Positions 1 through 12,260 of a DNA stretch of 64,000 nucleotides are shown here, piece by piece (the first letter of the stretch is position 1; each line of letters opens with the position of its first letter). The translations under genes and the position numbers were made by a program. The notes beneath the pieces were generated by a model. The model did no database searches and was not told the DNA's origin. It was given only the letters and a program-made list of their open reading frames with translations. Source of the DNA: Eleusine coracana subsp. coracana (Eukaryota; Streptophyta; Magnoliopsida; Poales; Poaceae); assembly GCA_032690845.1 (NCBI GenBank), contig CM064421.1, positions 42,584,963 through 42,648,962 on the forward strand, in the 5' to 3' direction.

Positions 1-2297
1 CTCCAGGTCCAGGTACGTGAGCTTGCTGAAGTGCTGGACCGCCTGCAGCATCCGCCTCGGCAGCGCGCGGTTGCCCTGCAGCATCAGCGATTCCGCCGGC
101 TGCGCCACCGCGAGGGCCCGGGCCGGCGGCGCGTCCTCGATGGCGTTGTGCATCAGGGAGACGCGCCGCGCGCCGCGCCACAGCGCCTCGTCGCGCGGGG
201 GATCGCGGAGCCCGGCGCCCGCGCGGACCAGCCACTTGCCGGGGGCGAACCGGAGCGCCGCGTCGCGGACGGCGTCGTGCACCCGGACGTGCGTGTCGGA
301 CGGGAACAGGTTGTACCGGTGGTTGTCGCCGCGCTCCAGCAAGCGCGCGGACTCCAGGGCGGCGAGCACCGAGTGGCCGGCCCGGTGGGCCTCGTCCACG
401 TCGGCGTGCTCGGGGAGAAGGCCCAGCCCGGTCCAGCACTGCACCAGCTCGTCCTTGGAGATGTTGTGGTCCTCCGGCCACAGCGCGGTGGTCAGGAAGC
501 ACTCCCTCGCCGTGTCGCTCTCCAGGTTGTCGAAGCAGAACTTCACAAGAGCGTGTGTGCTCTTGTCTGAAATGGGCTGCGACGACGATTTCAGGGTGTC
601 GAGTGCCTCGGCCCAGTCCTCCGGTGTGCTCTTCTTTGACATGGCGCGGCCGACGGTAACGAGGAGCAGAGGCAATCCTCTGCATTCCGCAGCAACCTGT
701 TCCAAATTTTTTTTAACAGAGCGAAGTCAGTACAAAGAAGCTAAAGAAATCAAACCAAGGAATTATTGCACGACTAATGAAATGAAGAAAACTAAGTTTT
801 TTGACCATATTTCGATCCTAAGAGAAAAAAAAAATCATACGGATATTATTTCTGTTCAAATTACTCCTTCAAAGATAGTTTGGAGTATAAACTTTTCTTC
901 TTACTAGTAATAAAGAACGTGGTACTACCAATCCTTTCGGAGTATAATTTTTTTTTCTTTTTCGAGGAAACGCTTTTGTTATTTATACTACGTAGTATAG
1001 ATCAATTGGCACAAGAAAGTCATTTTCTTATAATCATTGGCCACGTGTTGAGTTTGATGTGTTTGACTACAAGTTGACTAAAAAGTAAATCAAGAAATGA
1101 AGATGCTATAATAAGAAGGGGTTTCTAAAGATCAAAAATGTATGAAGAAAAAACGATTTCCTCAAACTCGTGTTTGTTAGATAATGTGGACAGATCCGAG
1201 GATCTCTTTATACAGTAGCATAATAGATGATATAGATCAAACTGATTTACCTGTCTAGCAAGTGTGGAAATCTGAGGGTGGCGACCGATGGCGTCGTCGC
1301 CAACGCTGGCTTGGAACAGGCTCCAGGAATCCTCCTCGTTCCAGCACTCCATCCTGATCTTCTTGCGGCACCCCATGTCGGCGCACACGGCCTCGCTCCT
1401 GGACGCCACTATCACCTTCCTGACCTTTCCGGCGACCACGCCGAGCGGCTGCGGGATGCCGACCCGCTCGAGGTCGAGGCGGTCCCACACGCCGTCCAGC
1501 AGCAGGAGGAAGCTCTTGTCCCTGAGGAAGCCGAGGATGCCCGCGGCCTGCGCCTGCTCCGTGGGCGCGTCCCGCAGCCCGAGCACGGCCACCACCTCCT
1601 TCTGCAGCTTCGCCACCGTGCAGTCCCTTGACGCGGCCACGACGACGACGTGGTCGAACCGCGCCACGCGGCCGCACACCTCGCGCACCAGCCGCAGCGC
1701 CGTGGACTTGCCCACCCCGCCCGCGCCCCACACGCCGAGCGCCGCGTCGCAGTCGCCGAGGAAGCGGAGCATGTCGTTGAGGCGCGCCCGAACGGTGGGC
1801 CCCGCATTCGTCGCCTCCGCGGGGAGGTCGCTCTCGTCGAGGTCCTCGGGCTGGCGGAGCAGGGGCGGCGGCGCCTGCGGCGCGGCGAGCGCGGCGTCGA
1901 GCAGCGCGGCGCCCTGCTCGTGCAGCGCGCGCGCGGACTTGAGGTGGCGGTGGACGAGCTCGGCGTCGTCGGGCCCGGAGGAGAGGAGGAGGTACTGCAC
2001 CAGGCGCACCACGTAGAGCTGCTGCCCGCCCGCGCCGTGCCGCGCGCGGACGGACGCCGCCTCGTCCTGCGCCTCCCCCACGCGGCGCGCCCACGCGCGC
2101 ACCGGGTCCGACGGCGGCTGGTCCTCGCGCCCGAGCAGGTCGGCGCGAAGACGGAGCAGCGCGTCCACCGCGTCGGCCAGCTCCTTCACGCGCTTGTCCG
2201 CGTCGGCCAGCGGCTGCCACCACTTGCCGAAGAGCAGCGCCAGAAGCGCGCCGCCGAGGGCGAGCGAGCCGAGCACGGCCGCCAGATGCAGATCCAT
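1..2297 (-). CDS. CC-NB-ARC-LRR (NLR) resistance-like protein, 5' part, truncated by window edge
   Basis: Intracellular immune receptor family; the NB-ARC domain is an ATP/ADP switch and the LRR senses or autoinhibits. Two exons are visible: exon 1 2297-1251 (349 codons) and exon 2 from 696 to beyond base 1 (232 codons seen), joined in phase 0 by a GT-AG intron. Seen: a hydrophobic N-terminal stretch (about residues 5-23), a helical CC-like region (about 30-150), the P-loop GVWGAGGVGKST (188-199), kinase 2 FLLLLDGVWD (263-272), RNBS-B KVIVASRS, GLPL (356-359) and an MHD equivalent reading RVHDAVRD. LRR-like sequence begins at the left edge (SKLTYLDLE). The layout resembles the RPS2/RPS5-like class. 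Kinase 2 has DG rather than the usual DD, and the MHD Met is Val. The LRR and stop codon lie outside the window. The start at 2297 is the first ATG that gives the full CC region. Confidence 0.9.
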
Positions 2298-3947
2298 CGT
2301 CCCTGCGGCTGCGAAGGTCTTTGGTCTTCTCCCGTGTGTGCGCGGCCGGTCGGATCGGCGGCGGCGGCGGAGCTAGTGATGAGGAGGAGGCAGGCGGCGT
2401 TAGTGGCATGCGCGTGGGCGGCGAGGGACCGAGACGCGGCTGGGTTTAAGAGGAGTGACTGAGTGGGTGGTTGGGCCGATGACGGGGAAGTTAATGACGA
2501 AATGAATGCGTGAGTGGAAGCGGTTGGAAGCCCTGCCCCTGCCCTGCCGGAGCGTGAAGACCTGTGGGCGTGGGAGTCACGAGGATGGCGGCATCGGACT
2601 GGAGTCTGGAGGGAGGCGGAAGCAGGAGCTTGCGTTGCGTTGCATTGGAGCTGGAGTCTGGACTGGAGATCCCGCGTCCAAGCTGGCTCGCCGTGGGTGC
2701 CCACGCAGTTCGGCAGATGCACCTACCCGCCGCATCCATATGGACGCTGCTCATCGAGTGAAAGCCCCTGGAACTGGAACTGGAACTGGAAAGGAAGACA
2801 ACGCGAGCCGCGTGCGAGAAACTAACGGCGATCGTACGTCGTTGCTTGCCCACAGTTTGCAACGACCACTCTCACATGAGTCACATCACATCACGTCACC
2901 GTGAACTGGTGAGCAGTGACGCCACAACAACTTCGGAGTATAGCACGTTTTCTTAATAATGAATCGTTCGTTAAAATGCAGGAGACAGTCTTCTTAGGAA
3001 CAAGGACGCTTTCTTAAAAATCATACAGAAAATTCTCATATACGTACCATATTCTGATACCTCACATGCAGCCGATTATGTTGCTTTATTATTTCTCAAC
3101 GACAGAAGTCTAACTCCGTTTAAATTGGTTTAAGCTACAGATTCCCGCGTCCAAGCAAGCGGCTCACTTTAGCATCAGCTTGCCGTTTCTTAGTCCTCAC
3201 TCTTACAAATACAATTCATAGGGAATGCTTCTATACATAAAGTATTTCTTGGATACTTCTTCACCTCTCCTCCAATTAGTTTGTTTTACCAAAATGCACT
3301 TCCAATATTTTCCTATTTTTTCATGTGGAAGTTAATTTTCTTATTCTTGATTTGCTTTCGTACATGCTAAGGAGGGGGTCACGAATTGCATTCGAGCTCC
3401 CAGAATGTAACTATTAAAGCTCTCTTTTCTCTTGTACTACCAAGTAGTACTGAAAAACACCTTACGCCTTGATAGGAGATGATGAATGGGCGCGCCTGGA
3501 TGTACAGCTCGCTCGTTCAGCCTAAGTGGGTTCTCCACTAAAGTCTTCTTCACAACATGAAGGTCAATGAGTCAAGCTTATGCTCAATCGGTATGGCCAT
3601 GGGGGCATCTTCTAGCATTGGTTTGATGAATGGAAAAGATAGTTTCATCGGGGGAGTTGGTTTTCAGCAGCGGCATACAGCCAGTAACATCGTTTTCGTT
3701 GCACACATGGATCCCCAGGTCGACGCACCCTGCCTGGTCCAGAATCCCCGAACTGCCGTGCCCGTCAGCTCCCGCGCGGTGCACCACACACCGCAACAGA
3801 TTCCGGGGTCTCTCCACTGCCAAGCCACTGGAATCCAAGATTCCGTGTTGCCAAGCCGCTTCCCTTGGATTCCAGCGGCTTGGCACCAAGCGGCGGATCC
3901 CCTTTCTCATCCCCGTTTCACCACTGCTCCACCAAAATTCCTCGCCA
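2298..3947. other. intergenic region between divergent NLR and permease genes
   Basis: Putative shared upstream region of two divergently oriented genes. The NLR-proximal 400 bases are GC-rich. A short CTGGAA hexanucleotide repeat (about 3.6 copies) lies at 2768-2790. From 2940 to 3480 the DNA is AT-rich, with no gene I can support. An open frame in phase with the permease start extends upstream to 3630, but its residues do not look like protein, so it is read as leader. Confidence 0.5.
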
Positions 3948-6944
3948 ATGCACGGAGCCATCCCGAAGGTCCACGGCACCACGTACGTCTACCCGGCGTT
4001 GCTACTGCTACGCGTGCGCGTGCCGAGAAGCCTCCGCGGCCACGGCGGCGGTAACCGGCGCGTCGCCGCAGCTGCCGTGGGCGGCGAACGTGGGCTGGCA
4101 GACGTGCGCCACGAACGAGCAGGGAGGCGCGCGTATGTAAATGCGGCCGCGTCGCCCGGTGGGTCCAAGCGAGGGAGCGTGGCCGGCGCCGTGGCGCTGA
4201 TCGTCGGGACCAGCATCGGGTCCGGCATCCTCGCCGTGCCGGAGCGGACGGCGCCCGCGGTGAGTTCCTTTCTTTTCCTTTCCCGACCAACTCCAGCAGC
4301 GGCGGCGTCATCACTGAAACCTCCGAAAATTAGCTGGGAGGAGAGTCCGGCGTGTCATTAATTAACGCGGAAAAACGCTTGAATTCATTACGGAATCCGC
4401 TCCGGCAACGGCAGTCCCACCCCACCCAAAAAACGAACCGAGTCCTGGCCGAGGAGAGGGAGGGTTTCAGTTTCAGCTACTACTACCAGGACAATTATTT
4501 CCTCCAATAATCAATCGACGGCGCCGTCAGTATCAGTAACTCACGGTGGCCCATCCCCATATCCCCAGTAATGAATCGCTAGTACAGTAACAGTGCGAGT
4601 AGTACAATACTACTACCGTGTCAGGATAGCATTTACAGAGATGATGCTGATCCGTAACCAACCAAGTTGTTCTGTCATTCATTACTACAGTAGTTGACAG
4701 GATCAATCTGGATGAGCTCCAACCAACCAAGTTTCGATCTGCACCTCAACGGAAGAAACATCCGCATGCGCTGCCCACTTCGTCAAGAAAAACAGGCACT
4801 GACTATCGGCACTTGGCATGGCAGGGTTTCGTCCCGAGCGCGGCGTGCATGGTCACGTGCTGGGCGTTCCTGGTGGCGGAGGCCCTGCTCCTCGCCGAGA
4901 TCAACGTCAACCTGCGGCGGAGGAAGAACAAGGACGGCGGTGACGACAGCGGTGACCTCGACGTCATTTCCGTAAAGAGCATGGCGCAGGAGACGCTGGG
5001 CGAGTGGGGCGGGAACGTGGCCACCGTTGCTTACCTGTTCCTGTCCTACACCTCCATGGTCGCCTACGCGTCAAAGTCCGGTGAGGTGATGTCCCACCTC
5101 ATCAATGTGCCAGAGACCTTCTCTGGCGGCGCCTTCACCGCCGCGATCGCGCTGCTCATCGCCGCCGGAGGCACGGGCGTCACCGACCGGGTGAACCAAC
5201 TGCTCACTTTCGTCATGATAGGTACTGTTTGCTCGGTCACGTCAGGAAGCAAGCGCGCATGCATTTCATTGATGCGCGCCAACAGAACTGATCATGCGTT
5301 GCCTACATCTGCATCAACAAGAAGGAACCTTTGCTTAAGGACCGCTTTTTATTTTCATGCCTCAAAGTTTCAGTACACAGAAACATCACATTAGAGTATT
5401 ACCGCCTATACCGTACGACTCGTATGCGAAACAGGCCAGACAGAGGGCGTCCCTAGTCCAAAGTGACGTACTGGTAACACTCTGGCGAAGTAAAGGCGGT
5501 AGAGAGTGATAGCATACAGCGGTAGACACCTTGTCATGTTCGTGTTTCTTAATCACGCAGCAATCAACAACATGATCCGATCTGCACTGCTGCTTGTGTA
5601 CTATAGTATGAATCTATAATCCTGAATTCCAGGCCTCTAAAGAAGAATTCTATCTGTTACAACAACAGGTTTACTGCTGACGATTGAGGTCTCAGCAGTG
5701 GCGTTCGGGGGTGGCCTGAGCTTGCCAGCGAACTCCAACTGGGAGCAGGTCCCGGCATCGCTGCCGGTGATCATCTTCACGCTGGTCTTCCATGACATGG
5801 CACCAGGTACGCACATTCCAGTAAATCACCACACATTATTGAGTTGGAATTCGGCGTGCCAGACAGCTCAGAGTTAACATCTGCAAAGGTACTACTTAAA
5901 CTGATCATTGCTGATTTGGCAGTGATTTGCGCGTACCTTGGAGGGGATCTGGCGAGGATCCGGCTATCAATACTGATCGGGAGCCTCGTGCCGCTGCTTT
6001 CCTTGCTGGTGTGGGATGACATTGCACTCGGCCTCACCACAGATCTTCATGGGTTTGACATCCTGGAAATGTTAAAGACAGAGTAAGGTCACTGCAGTCT
6101 ATAACATGCACCTTTCAGCTACCTCCTCTGTTTAAACACCGAAGGTTTGAGTCATGCCACTGAAAAAAATACCTTTGATTTGTAGATGGAGCTACACATT
6201 GGTGGAGACTTTCTCGCTCCTCGCGGTCGGGACATCGCTCATCGGAACTCTCCTTGGAGCTTCACAGTTCTTCATTGAGCAGATGACCATTCTGGCATCT
6301 CCCACAGCCCAAGGACAGGTATAATCCACGTGAACAATAAAACTAATCAAACTATTTTCTTGAAGTAATCTGTTGAGCATCTTGACCAAACAAGCGGTAA
6401 GTACTGCAGAAAAAAGCAAACAAAGGGATTGTTGTATTTCCAAAACAAGATGAATCCAAGTATCTTGATATGGAAGCAATTCTGGAGAAAACAAAACTGA
6501 GCCACATTGCCACCGCACTTATGGTAGTCCCAACCATGATCATTGCAGCCACTGTCCCCAACTCGTTCTCCATAGCAACTGATATAGCAGTAAGTATACA
6601 AGAACGTGGCATCTTTAGATTCATGAGATAAAATGAAGTAATCATGACATAGTTCTAGAATTTACGCTGACTTGATGCATTGTTGTTCTAATGTTCAGGG
6701 AGGCTACTGCATGACCATCTTATATGGTGTTCTACCTCCACTGATGGCCTGGCGTATTGTCTCCAAGCGCTCTGATACAAGCTCTGCAGTCAAATACGGA
6801 GAGCCATCTAAAGATGACAAAGGGAAAATGGAATTAACTAGTGCCAAGCCTGTTCTTGTTGGCATGGGGGTGTTCTCTGTTCTAATGATCTTTGAGCAAA
6901 TCTTTCAAGATTTGGTCACTTTAAACGCCTCTCTAGTTTCATAG
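3948..6944 (+). CDS. tryptophan/tyrosine permease family transporter, probably plastid envelope
   Basis: Multi-pass transporter of the aromatic amino-acid (Trp/Tyr) permease family, expected to move aromatic amino acids across a plastid membrane. Seven exons: 3948-4259, 4825-5221, 5669-5806, 5923-6082, 6186-6318, 6410-6589, 6699-6944. Together they give 522 codons in one frame with matching phases. The start ATG at 3948 opens an Arg/Ala-rich, transit-peptide-like leader of about 75 residues. The first membrane segment carries GAVALIVGTSIGSGILAVP, the family's N-terminal signature, and continues across the intron as TAPA/GFVPSAAC. Later segments include LLAVGTSLIGTLLGASQFF and DIAGGYCMTILYGVLPPLMA. 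Family proteins are usually about 450-550 residues, and 521 fits. An upstream in-frame ATG at 3630 exists but adds implausible sequence. Substrate and membrane are inferred from family membership. Confidence 0.88.
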
Positions 6945-7939
6945 AATAGAACAGAAAGGAAGTTGTGCCATCAACATTGAATTAGCACCAACAATGGGTT
7001 GATGCTAGAAAGGTAGGTCACTAGGTTTGCCGTGTAATGTATATATGTAATACATGAAGTGGATAACAGTGCACAGTTGAAACACATGGACAATAAGCAA
7101 TCGTAGATTGGCTCCATAACATGACTCTTCTGGGCTCACCCAATTGGATTATCTTGTGATTCAGGGCCCCAAAAGAAATCAGTTAAGAGGCTTCTCTGGA
7201 TTCTCTTTCGGTAACCATCACATGAGGCGGCAGGAAAAAAACATGATGATGCAATTTAAATCATAGGATACCTTTGATAAATAACTTCCTACTCCAGTAA
7301 AGTCTGCATCCGTAGCATATGTCCCATTTATGGTCTACTGCTGCTTCTTCCTGCAGACAGTTAAAATGGTTTTGTGTGGGATTAGTTTGATTCAAATGCA
7401 ATTGATGTGCTGTATAAACTACTTCCCACAGCGCCTAATGAAAAGGTCGTTTTTACATACTATAACCAGCTTAATCAGGTGGATAAGTATTACCACAGCA
7501 TGATAACTTGGTATCATTATGGACCTTATACACAATTGCAGGGAGCTCCACTTACCACTCTTGTCCTTGGAGCTCAATGAGTATATCATTTTTTGTCCTG
7601 CATATGTAATATATAATTGTGTAAGTACACATTTTACATGATACATTAAAGGCTGCATCCCAAGAATTCTTCTCACGATAATCTAAAAATTAATGAGGGA
7701 AACAGCCTCATCAACAGAATGTCCTAACAAACGTTACATTGAAAAGCTGAACCACTGATGTGAAGGGTCAGACAACAACATTTTCAGAAATTCCAAACTA
7801 TTCCTTTTCTCATGGACCTTGGCATCACATAAAGAGACAGTCTTCTAAAAATTATGATCCTCCTGAAGGAACGACCAAATCAGATTAAATGACCAACAAA
7901 CGGATAAGAAATCAATTTGCAATTAAAAATTTCCATACA

Positions 7940-8382
7940 ACGGTTGCATAAACATTCAGTGAGCTTCTGTTCCCGTATGAACATCCTCTTGAAAGCAAGA
8001 ACAAAAGGCAGATCAATTAGCAACAATGTTACAAGACTTCACTGCATTCATCACTCACCAGAGATGCATTTATTTTCTGCAATTAACAACCAAATCATAC
8101 TAAGTGACTAACAGTGTCATCAGCCACCATCGAGCAACAAGCAGCAAGCACTCACCAGGTTGAGAACCTCCAACCCACGAACGGCGGCTGGGTCCTCCTC
8201 AACGAGCGACGGCCAGCATATCCCGGGGGTCGACCATTATACCCGGCATGCGGATCCTTGATGAACCAAATCCTAGAACGCATCATACGACGGCGAGGGC
8301 ACCCCATGTCCCCGTAGCGCATGGTGGGGATCGCATGCTGCACGAGACCAACGCATCTTTGGAACTTCCTCGCGCTTGCCAT
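7940..8382 (-). other. candidate spliced minus-strand locus, function unknown
   Basis: Not recognised. On the minus strand a GC-rich segment with an ATG at 8382 ends at a strong donor (CTG/GTGAGTG, exon end 8156). An 18-base stretch (8076-8059) follows, bounded by a TTGCAG acceptor and another GTGAGTG donor. A third segment begins at 7987 after a pyrimidine-rich TTTCAAG acceptor. In one phase the end of the first segment joins to read EEDPAAVRGLEVLNL/KINASL/RMFIREQ without a stop, but that phase is closed by a stop further upstream, and the ATG frame at 8382 hits a stop at the first junction. So this is either a non-coding spliced transcript, a decayed gene, or a gene whose first exon I have not found. 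A further exon-like piece sits near 7580-7540. Confidence 0.25.
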
Positions 8383-8580
8383 GCACTCGAGCTGGCCCTC
8401 TTCCTAGATCCGCTCCTAGTACACTGGATCCTACGAACAAGCGCATCTCAAAGTCCGCCGGCGGCGGCGGGGGCTGGCCGGAGCTGCGCCGCCGTATTGG
8501 AAAGAAGAGACGAAGAAGAGCACTCCTAGATCCAACGGCCAGGAAGAAAAGGGAACATTTTGCAAAAGAGCCCCCAATTT

Positions 8581-8735
8581 GGATCGCGATTATTAGTCAC
8601 GATCCAAATATTTACATATAAGTTCCTGTATCGGATCGCGATTAATAACCGCGATCCAAATATTTATATACAGGTCTCTGTATCAGATCGCTATTAATAA
8701 CCGTGATTCTGTTATTTTCACAATAGCCCTTAAAG
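8581..8735. repeat. 52-bp imperfect tandem repeat with internal palindrome
   Basis: Three head-to-tail units start at 8581, 8633 and 8685. The first two are about 85% alike and the third has decayed in its second half. Each begins with GGATCGCG or a derivative, then a short AT-rich loop, then CGCGATCC or a derivative, so each unit holds an inverted repeat. The copies are seen directly; the function is unknown. Confidence 0.75.
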
Positions 8736-10177
8736 AGACCTCGATGTTTACAAATTGACCCTCCGTCAGACAGGCCGCTCGTTTGGCTCCCGTCCGGCCG
8801 CCGCCGGCAGTCCGGCACGGAGGCCCTCGCCGTGGAAATTCCATGCGCGGACACGATTTCCGTCTTACGCCCTCGCCGGCCTTGTCCACCCCACGAGAAG
8901 CAGGCGCCCGGCCCCCGGCAGAGGAGCGGGGCGGTCAGCTCTGTTTCCGCCTTCGCGAATCGAGATTTTCGCGGTGCGGCTGTGCCCGTGGAGTCCTGCC
9001 TGTCGCTCGATCCGTCGTCAACGCCGGAGGCCCGGAGCTAGAGAAGGTCGACACGGGCCCTGGCAGTGCTCGTTACGACGAAGCTGCTCCTGAGACTGCG
9101 ATGAAGATGAACATGGTATGCTGATTCGGTGAACTCTCTCCTGCTTGACCCTGGTGGTGGGTTCCTCTTGAATTTGAATAGTGTCTTCATGGTGGATCGA
9201 ACATGTACCCGTCGCCGTCGTGCCATCAGTCGTGCCATGAACCAGCTCAATCCGAGCTCGCAATTGTCGTTGGCACAGCGCTTGTTTAGTTGGGTTTTTT
9301 TTTTCTCGCCAGCGAAATTCTGATAAATCAGACAATTGGGACAAAGGTAAGCCTCGTGCAAGATATATACAGCAATTTGCAAACTTTTTCTGCCAGTATA
9401 TCATTCAAGTGTCAGACGTGAGCAGTAGCTTCAGTATCTGACATGCCTGTACTCTTCAGTCTTCAGGCAAGGAAGAACGAACGCTTAGCATCATAGCACA
9501 GCCGATCTTTTTTAAAAAATTATTACATAGTTCAGCTTATGCTGATTTTATAAGGAAACATAGCACAGGCAGATCTAATGTCAACGAAAGTTCAGTGAAA
9601 ATTATTTATCGATCGGTTAAGATAATAGTTACGCAAGGTTGCTCAGAAACATCAACAGAATGCAGATGAAATCAGAAAAAACACAGAGCTTGGTGCTCTG
9701 TTGACACTTGGAAGTACCCTCGTGCCAGGAATTGGTGGATGAAGAAACACTGATACTGTTGTGTTGTCTGAAACCATATGCCGCTGCTAGAACGATAGAA
9801 AATGTGCAGGCTGTTCACGCATTTTTGCTCTGACATATCGAGCATCGCAACGTCTTGATGGTCAGGTAATGGCGGCCAAACTCGTTTCGGCAGAAGAAAA
9901 ATCTAGAAGAGATATAGCCTGCAGCCCCACAGCAGCACTACTGTGATCCCGCCGCGGCGAGACCGAACAAAACCTGCCCATCCACGAACAACTCACTCCG
10001 AGAAGGCGAGAACCGTCCCGATCGATCGAGGCCAGCGTGTGCAACAGCGACCAACGAGGGAGAGAAAAATATCAGCCAAGAAAAAAAAAGAAAAAATCCT
10101 AGCGCCCGGACGCCACATTGGCAGGAGGGAATCCAGACCGCGGAATCCCATTGGCCAGGTGGGCGCCAGTTCGGCTC

Positions 10178-10239
10178 CACGTGGCGCGCCGCAGCCGCAC
10201 CCTATCGCCTTATCGCCATCGCGCCGCGTCCCGTATAAG
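10178..10239 (+). promoter_or_regulatory. POR core promoter: G-box, I-box-like element, TATA box
   Basis: A perfect CACGTG G-box is at 10178-10183, a CTTATC (reverse of the GATAAG I-box core) at 10209-10214, and a TATAAG box at 10234-10239. The TATA lies 129 bases before the POR start codon, implying a leader of about 100 bases. G-box plus I-box close to a TATA is a known light-responsive arrangement in plants and suits a greening gene. Transcription start not observed. Confidence 0.6.
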
Positions 10240-10367
10240 GTAACACGCCGCCCCGCTTCGCTTTCCTAGCTCTCTTCGCCTCATCCGAAGAACGAACCCA
10301 CTCTCACAGTTAGCTTGTGAACTCTTTCTTACTCCGGCGAGTGTCTCGCGCTGCTGCTGAATTTCAG

Positions 10368-12260
10368 ATGGCGCTCCAGGCGGCGACGTCCTTCCTCCCC
10401 TCGGCGCTTTCCGCACGGAAAGAGGTGAGTGAGCAGTGGTTCTGTGCTCTCATCTTCGTTTCCGTCGATTGGCAATGTTGCTGGTTGCAGTTGAATGGAA
10501 AATGTGATGGGGATTGACAGTTGCAATCGCGTTTCCGTCCATATGTGCAGGGGGCGGTGAAGGAGTCGGCTTTCTTGGGTGTTCGCCTCGCTGATGGCGG
10601 TGTCAAGCTGGAGACTAGCTCTCTCGGCATGCGCGCCAAGGTAATTGAATCGATAAAGCTTGTGCTATTTGTCTCTGTTCTGTGAACTTGCAATTGACTG
10701 CTTCAACTTCATGGACTAGCTATTAGTTGCAGTGCTAGATTATTCCTAATGGTCGTTGAAATGGTAGTTCCGAGCTAATGAACGATTGAACTGATAATTT
10801 GACAACTATTCAGGCTTATCGACAGGCCAAATCTGACGATAGCGTCAGAATGGCATTTCAGTTTGTGACTGCGTTGATAATGCCATCTGCTCTGTAGACT
10901 GTAGCCAATGGCATTATTGTGGTGTAACATTTATCGCTTGAACTTAAAATCAGAATCCAGCGGCTGGGTAGTCTAGTTACTGCTACGTATATAATCCTGC
11001 AAACGATTCCAGTTTGGTACAGATTTTGCTAGCCGTTGCGCAGTGTCGGTCACTGTACGATGTCACTGAAATATACTTGCTGTTACATCTTGCAGAGGAC
11101 GAGCACATCGGTGGCCATCCGTGCGCAGACAGCGGCTGTCTCGTCGCCGTCCGTGACCTCATCGTCCCCGTCCGGGAAGAAGACGCTCCGCAAGGGCACG
11201 GCGATCATCACCGGCGCGTCGTCCGGGCTCGGCCTTGCCACTGCGAAGGCCCTGGCGGAGACGGGCAAGTGGCACGTGATCATGGCGTGCCGCGACTTCC
11301 TCAAGGCGTCGCGCGCGGCGAAGGCGGCGGGCATGGACAAGGACAGCTACACGATCGTGCACCTGGACCTGGCGTCCCTGGACAGCGTGCGGCAGTTCGT
11401 GAAGAACGTGCGGCAGCTGGAGATGCCCGTCGACGTGGTGGTCTGCAACGCCGCCGTGTACCAGCCCACCGCCAAGGAGCCGTCCTACACCGCCGACGGC
11501 TTCGAGATGAGCGTGGGTGTTAACCACCTCGGCCATTTCCTCCTCGCTCGCGAGCTCCTCGAGGACCTCAAGTCATCCGACTACCCGTCCAAGCGCCTCA
11601 TCATCGTCGGCTCCATCACCGGTACATACATTTCTTTTTCTTGGTTTAATTCTGGAATAGATGACGACACTGACGTCATGCTGATTGCATGGTCAACCTG
11701 CTTGTCGCTGATGCCATCCTATATATATGTGGTGAATGAGTGCAGGGAACACGAACACTCTGGCGGGGAACGTGCCGCCGAAGGCGAACCTGGGCGACCT
11801 GCGCGGGCTCGCCGGCGGGCTGAACGGCGTGGGCAGCTCGGTGATGATCGACGGCGGCGAGTTCGACGGCGCCAAGGCGTACAAGGACAGCAAGGTGTGC
11901 AACATGCTGACGATGCAGGAGTTCCACCGGCGGTTCCACGAGGAGACGGGCGTCACGTTCGCGTCGCTCTACCCGGGCTGCATCGCCACCACGGGCCTCT
12001 TCCGGGAGCACATCCCGCTCTTCCGCCTGCTCTTCCCGCCCTTCCAGAAGTACATCACCAAGGGTTACGTGTCCGAGGACGAGGCCGGCAAGCGCCTGGC
12101 GCAGGTCGTCAGCGACCCCAGCCTCACCAAGTCCGGCGTCTACTGGAGCTGGAACAAGAACTCGGCGTCGTTCGAGAACCAGCTCTCAGAGGAGGCCAGC
12201 GACGCCGAGAAGGCCAAGAAGCTCTGGGAGATCAGCGAGAAGCTCGTCGGATTGGCGTAA
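10368..12260 (+). CDS. POR: light-dependent NADPH:protochlorophyllide oxidoreductase (PORA-like), chloroplast
   Basis: Reduces protochlorophyllide to chlorophyllide with NADPH and light in the plastid, a late step of chlorophyll synthesis. Four exons: 10368-10424, 10551-10640, 11096-11621, 11746-12260. They give 395 residues, the family's usual length. The first about 70 residues are a Ser/Ala/Arg-rich transit peptide starting MALQAATSFLPSALSARKE, very like cereal PORA. The mature part shows the Rossmann motif TGASSGLG (about 88-95), VVVCNAAVYQP, and the short-chain-dehydrogenase catalytic pair in YKDSK (about Tyr270/Lys274). The C terminus FENQLSEEASDAEKAKKLWE is typical of POR. A possible AATAAA poly(A) signal lies at 12512-12517. 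PORA versus PORB cannot be decided with certainty; the leader favours PORA-like. A G-box promoter lies just upstream. Confidence 0.96.

Larger units (their letters stand above)
6945..10367. other. intergenic region with unresolved GC-rich segments
   Basis: After the permease 3' end the DNA is AT-rich to about 8100. Two GC-rich islands follow (about 8150-8520 and 8755-9115), separated by a palindromic tandem repeat. The second island has open frames on both strands but no recognisable protein motif. The POR promoter occupies the last 200 bases. See the separate entries for the minus-strand candidate, the tandem repeat and the promoter. Confidence 0.4.

Noticed and set aside
1255..2409. 384-codon minus-strand frame overlapping the NLR exon
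   Set aside because: Different phase, composed of Arg/Ala/Pro runs caused by GC bias; the NB-ARC motifs lie in the other frame.
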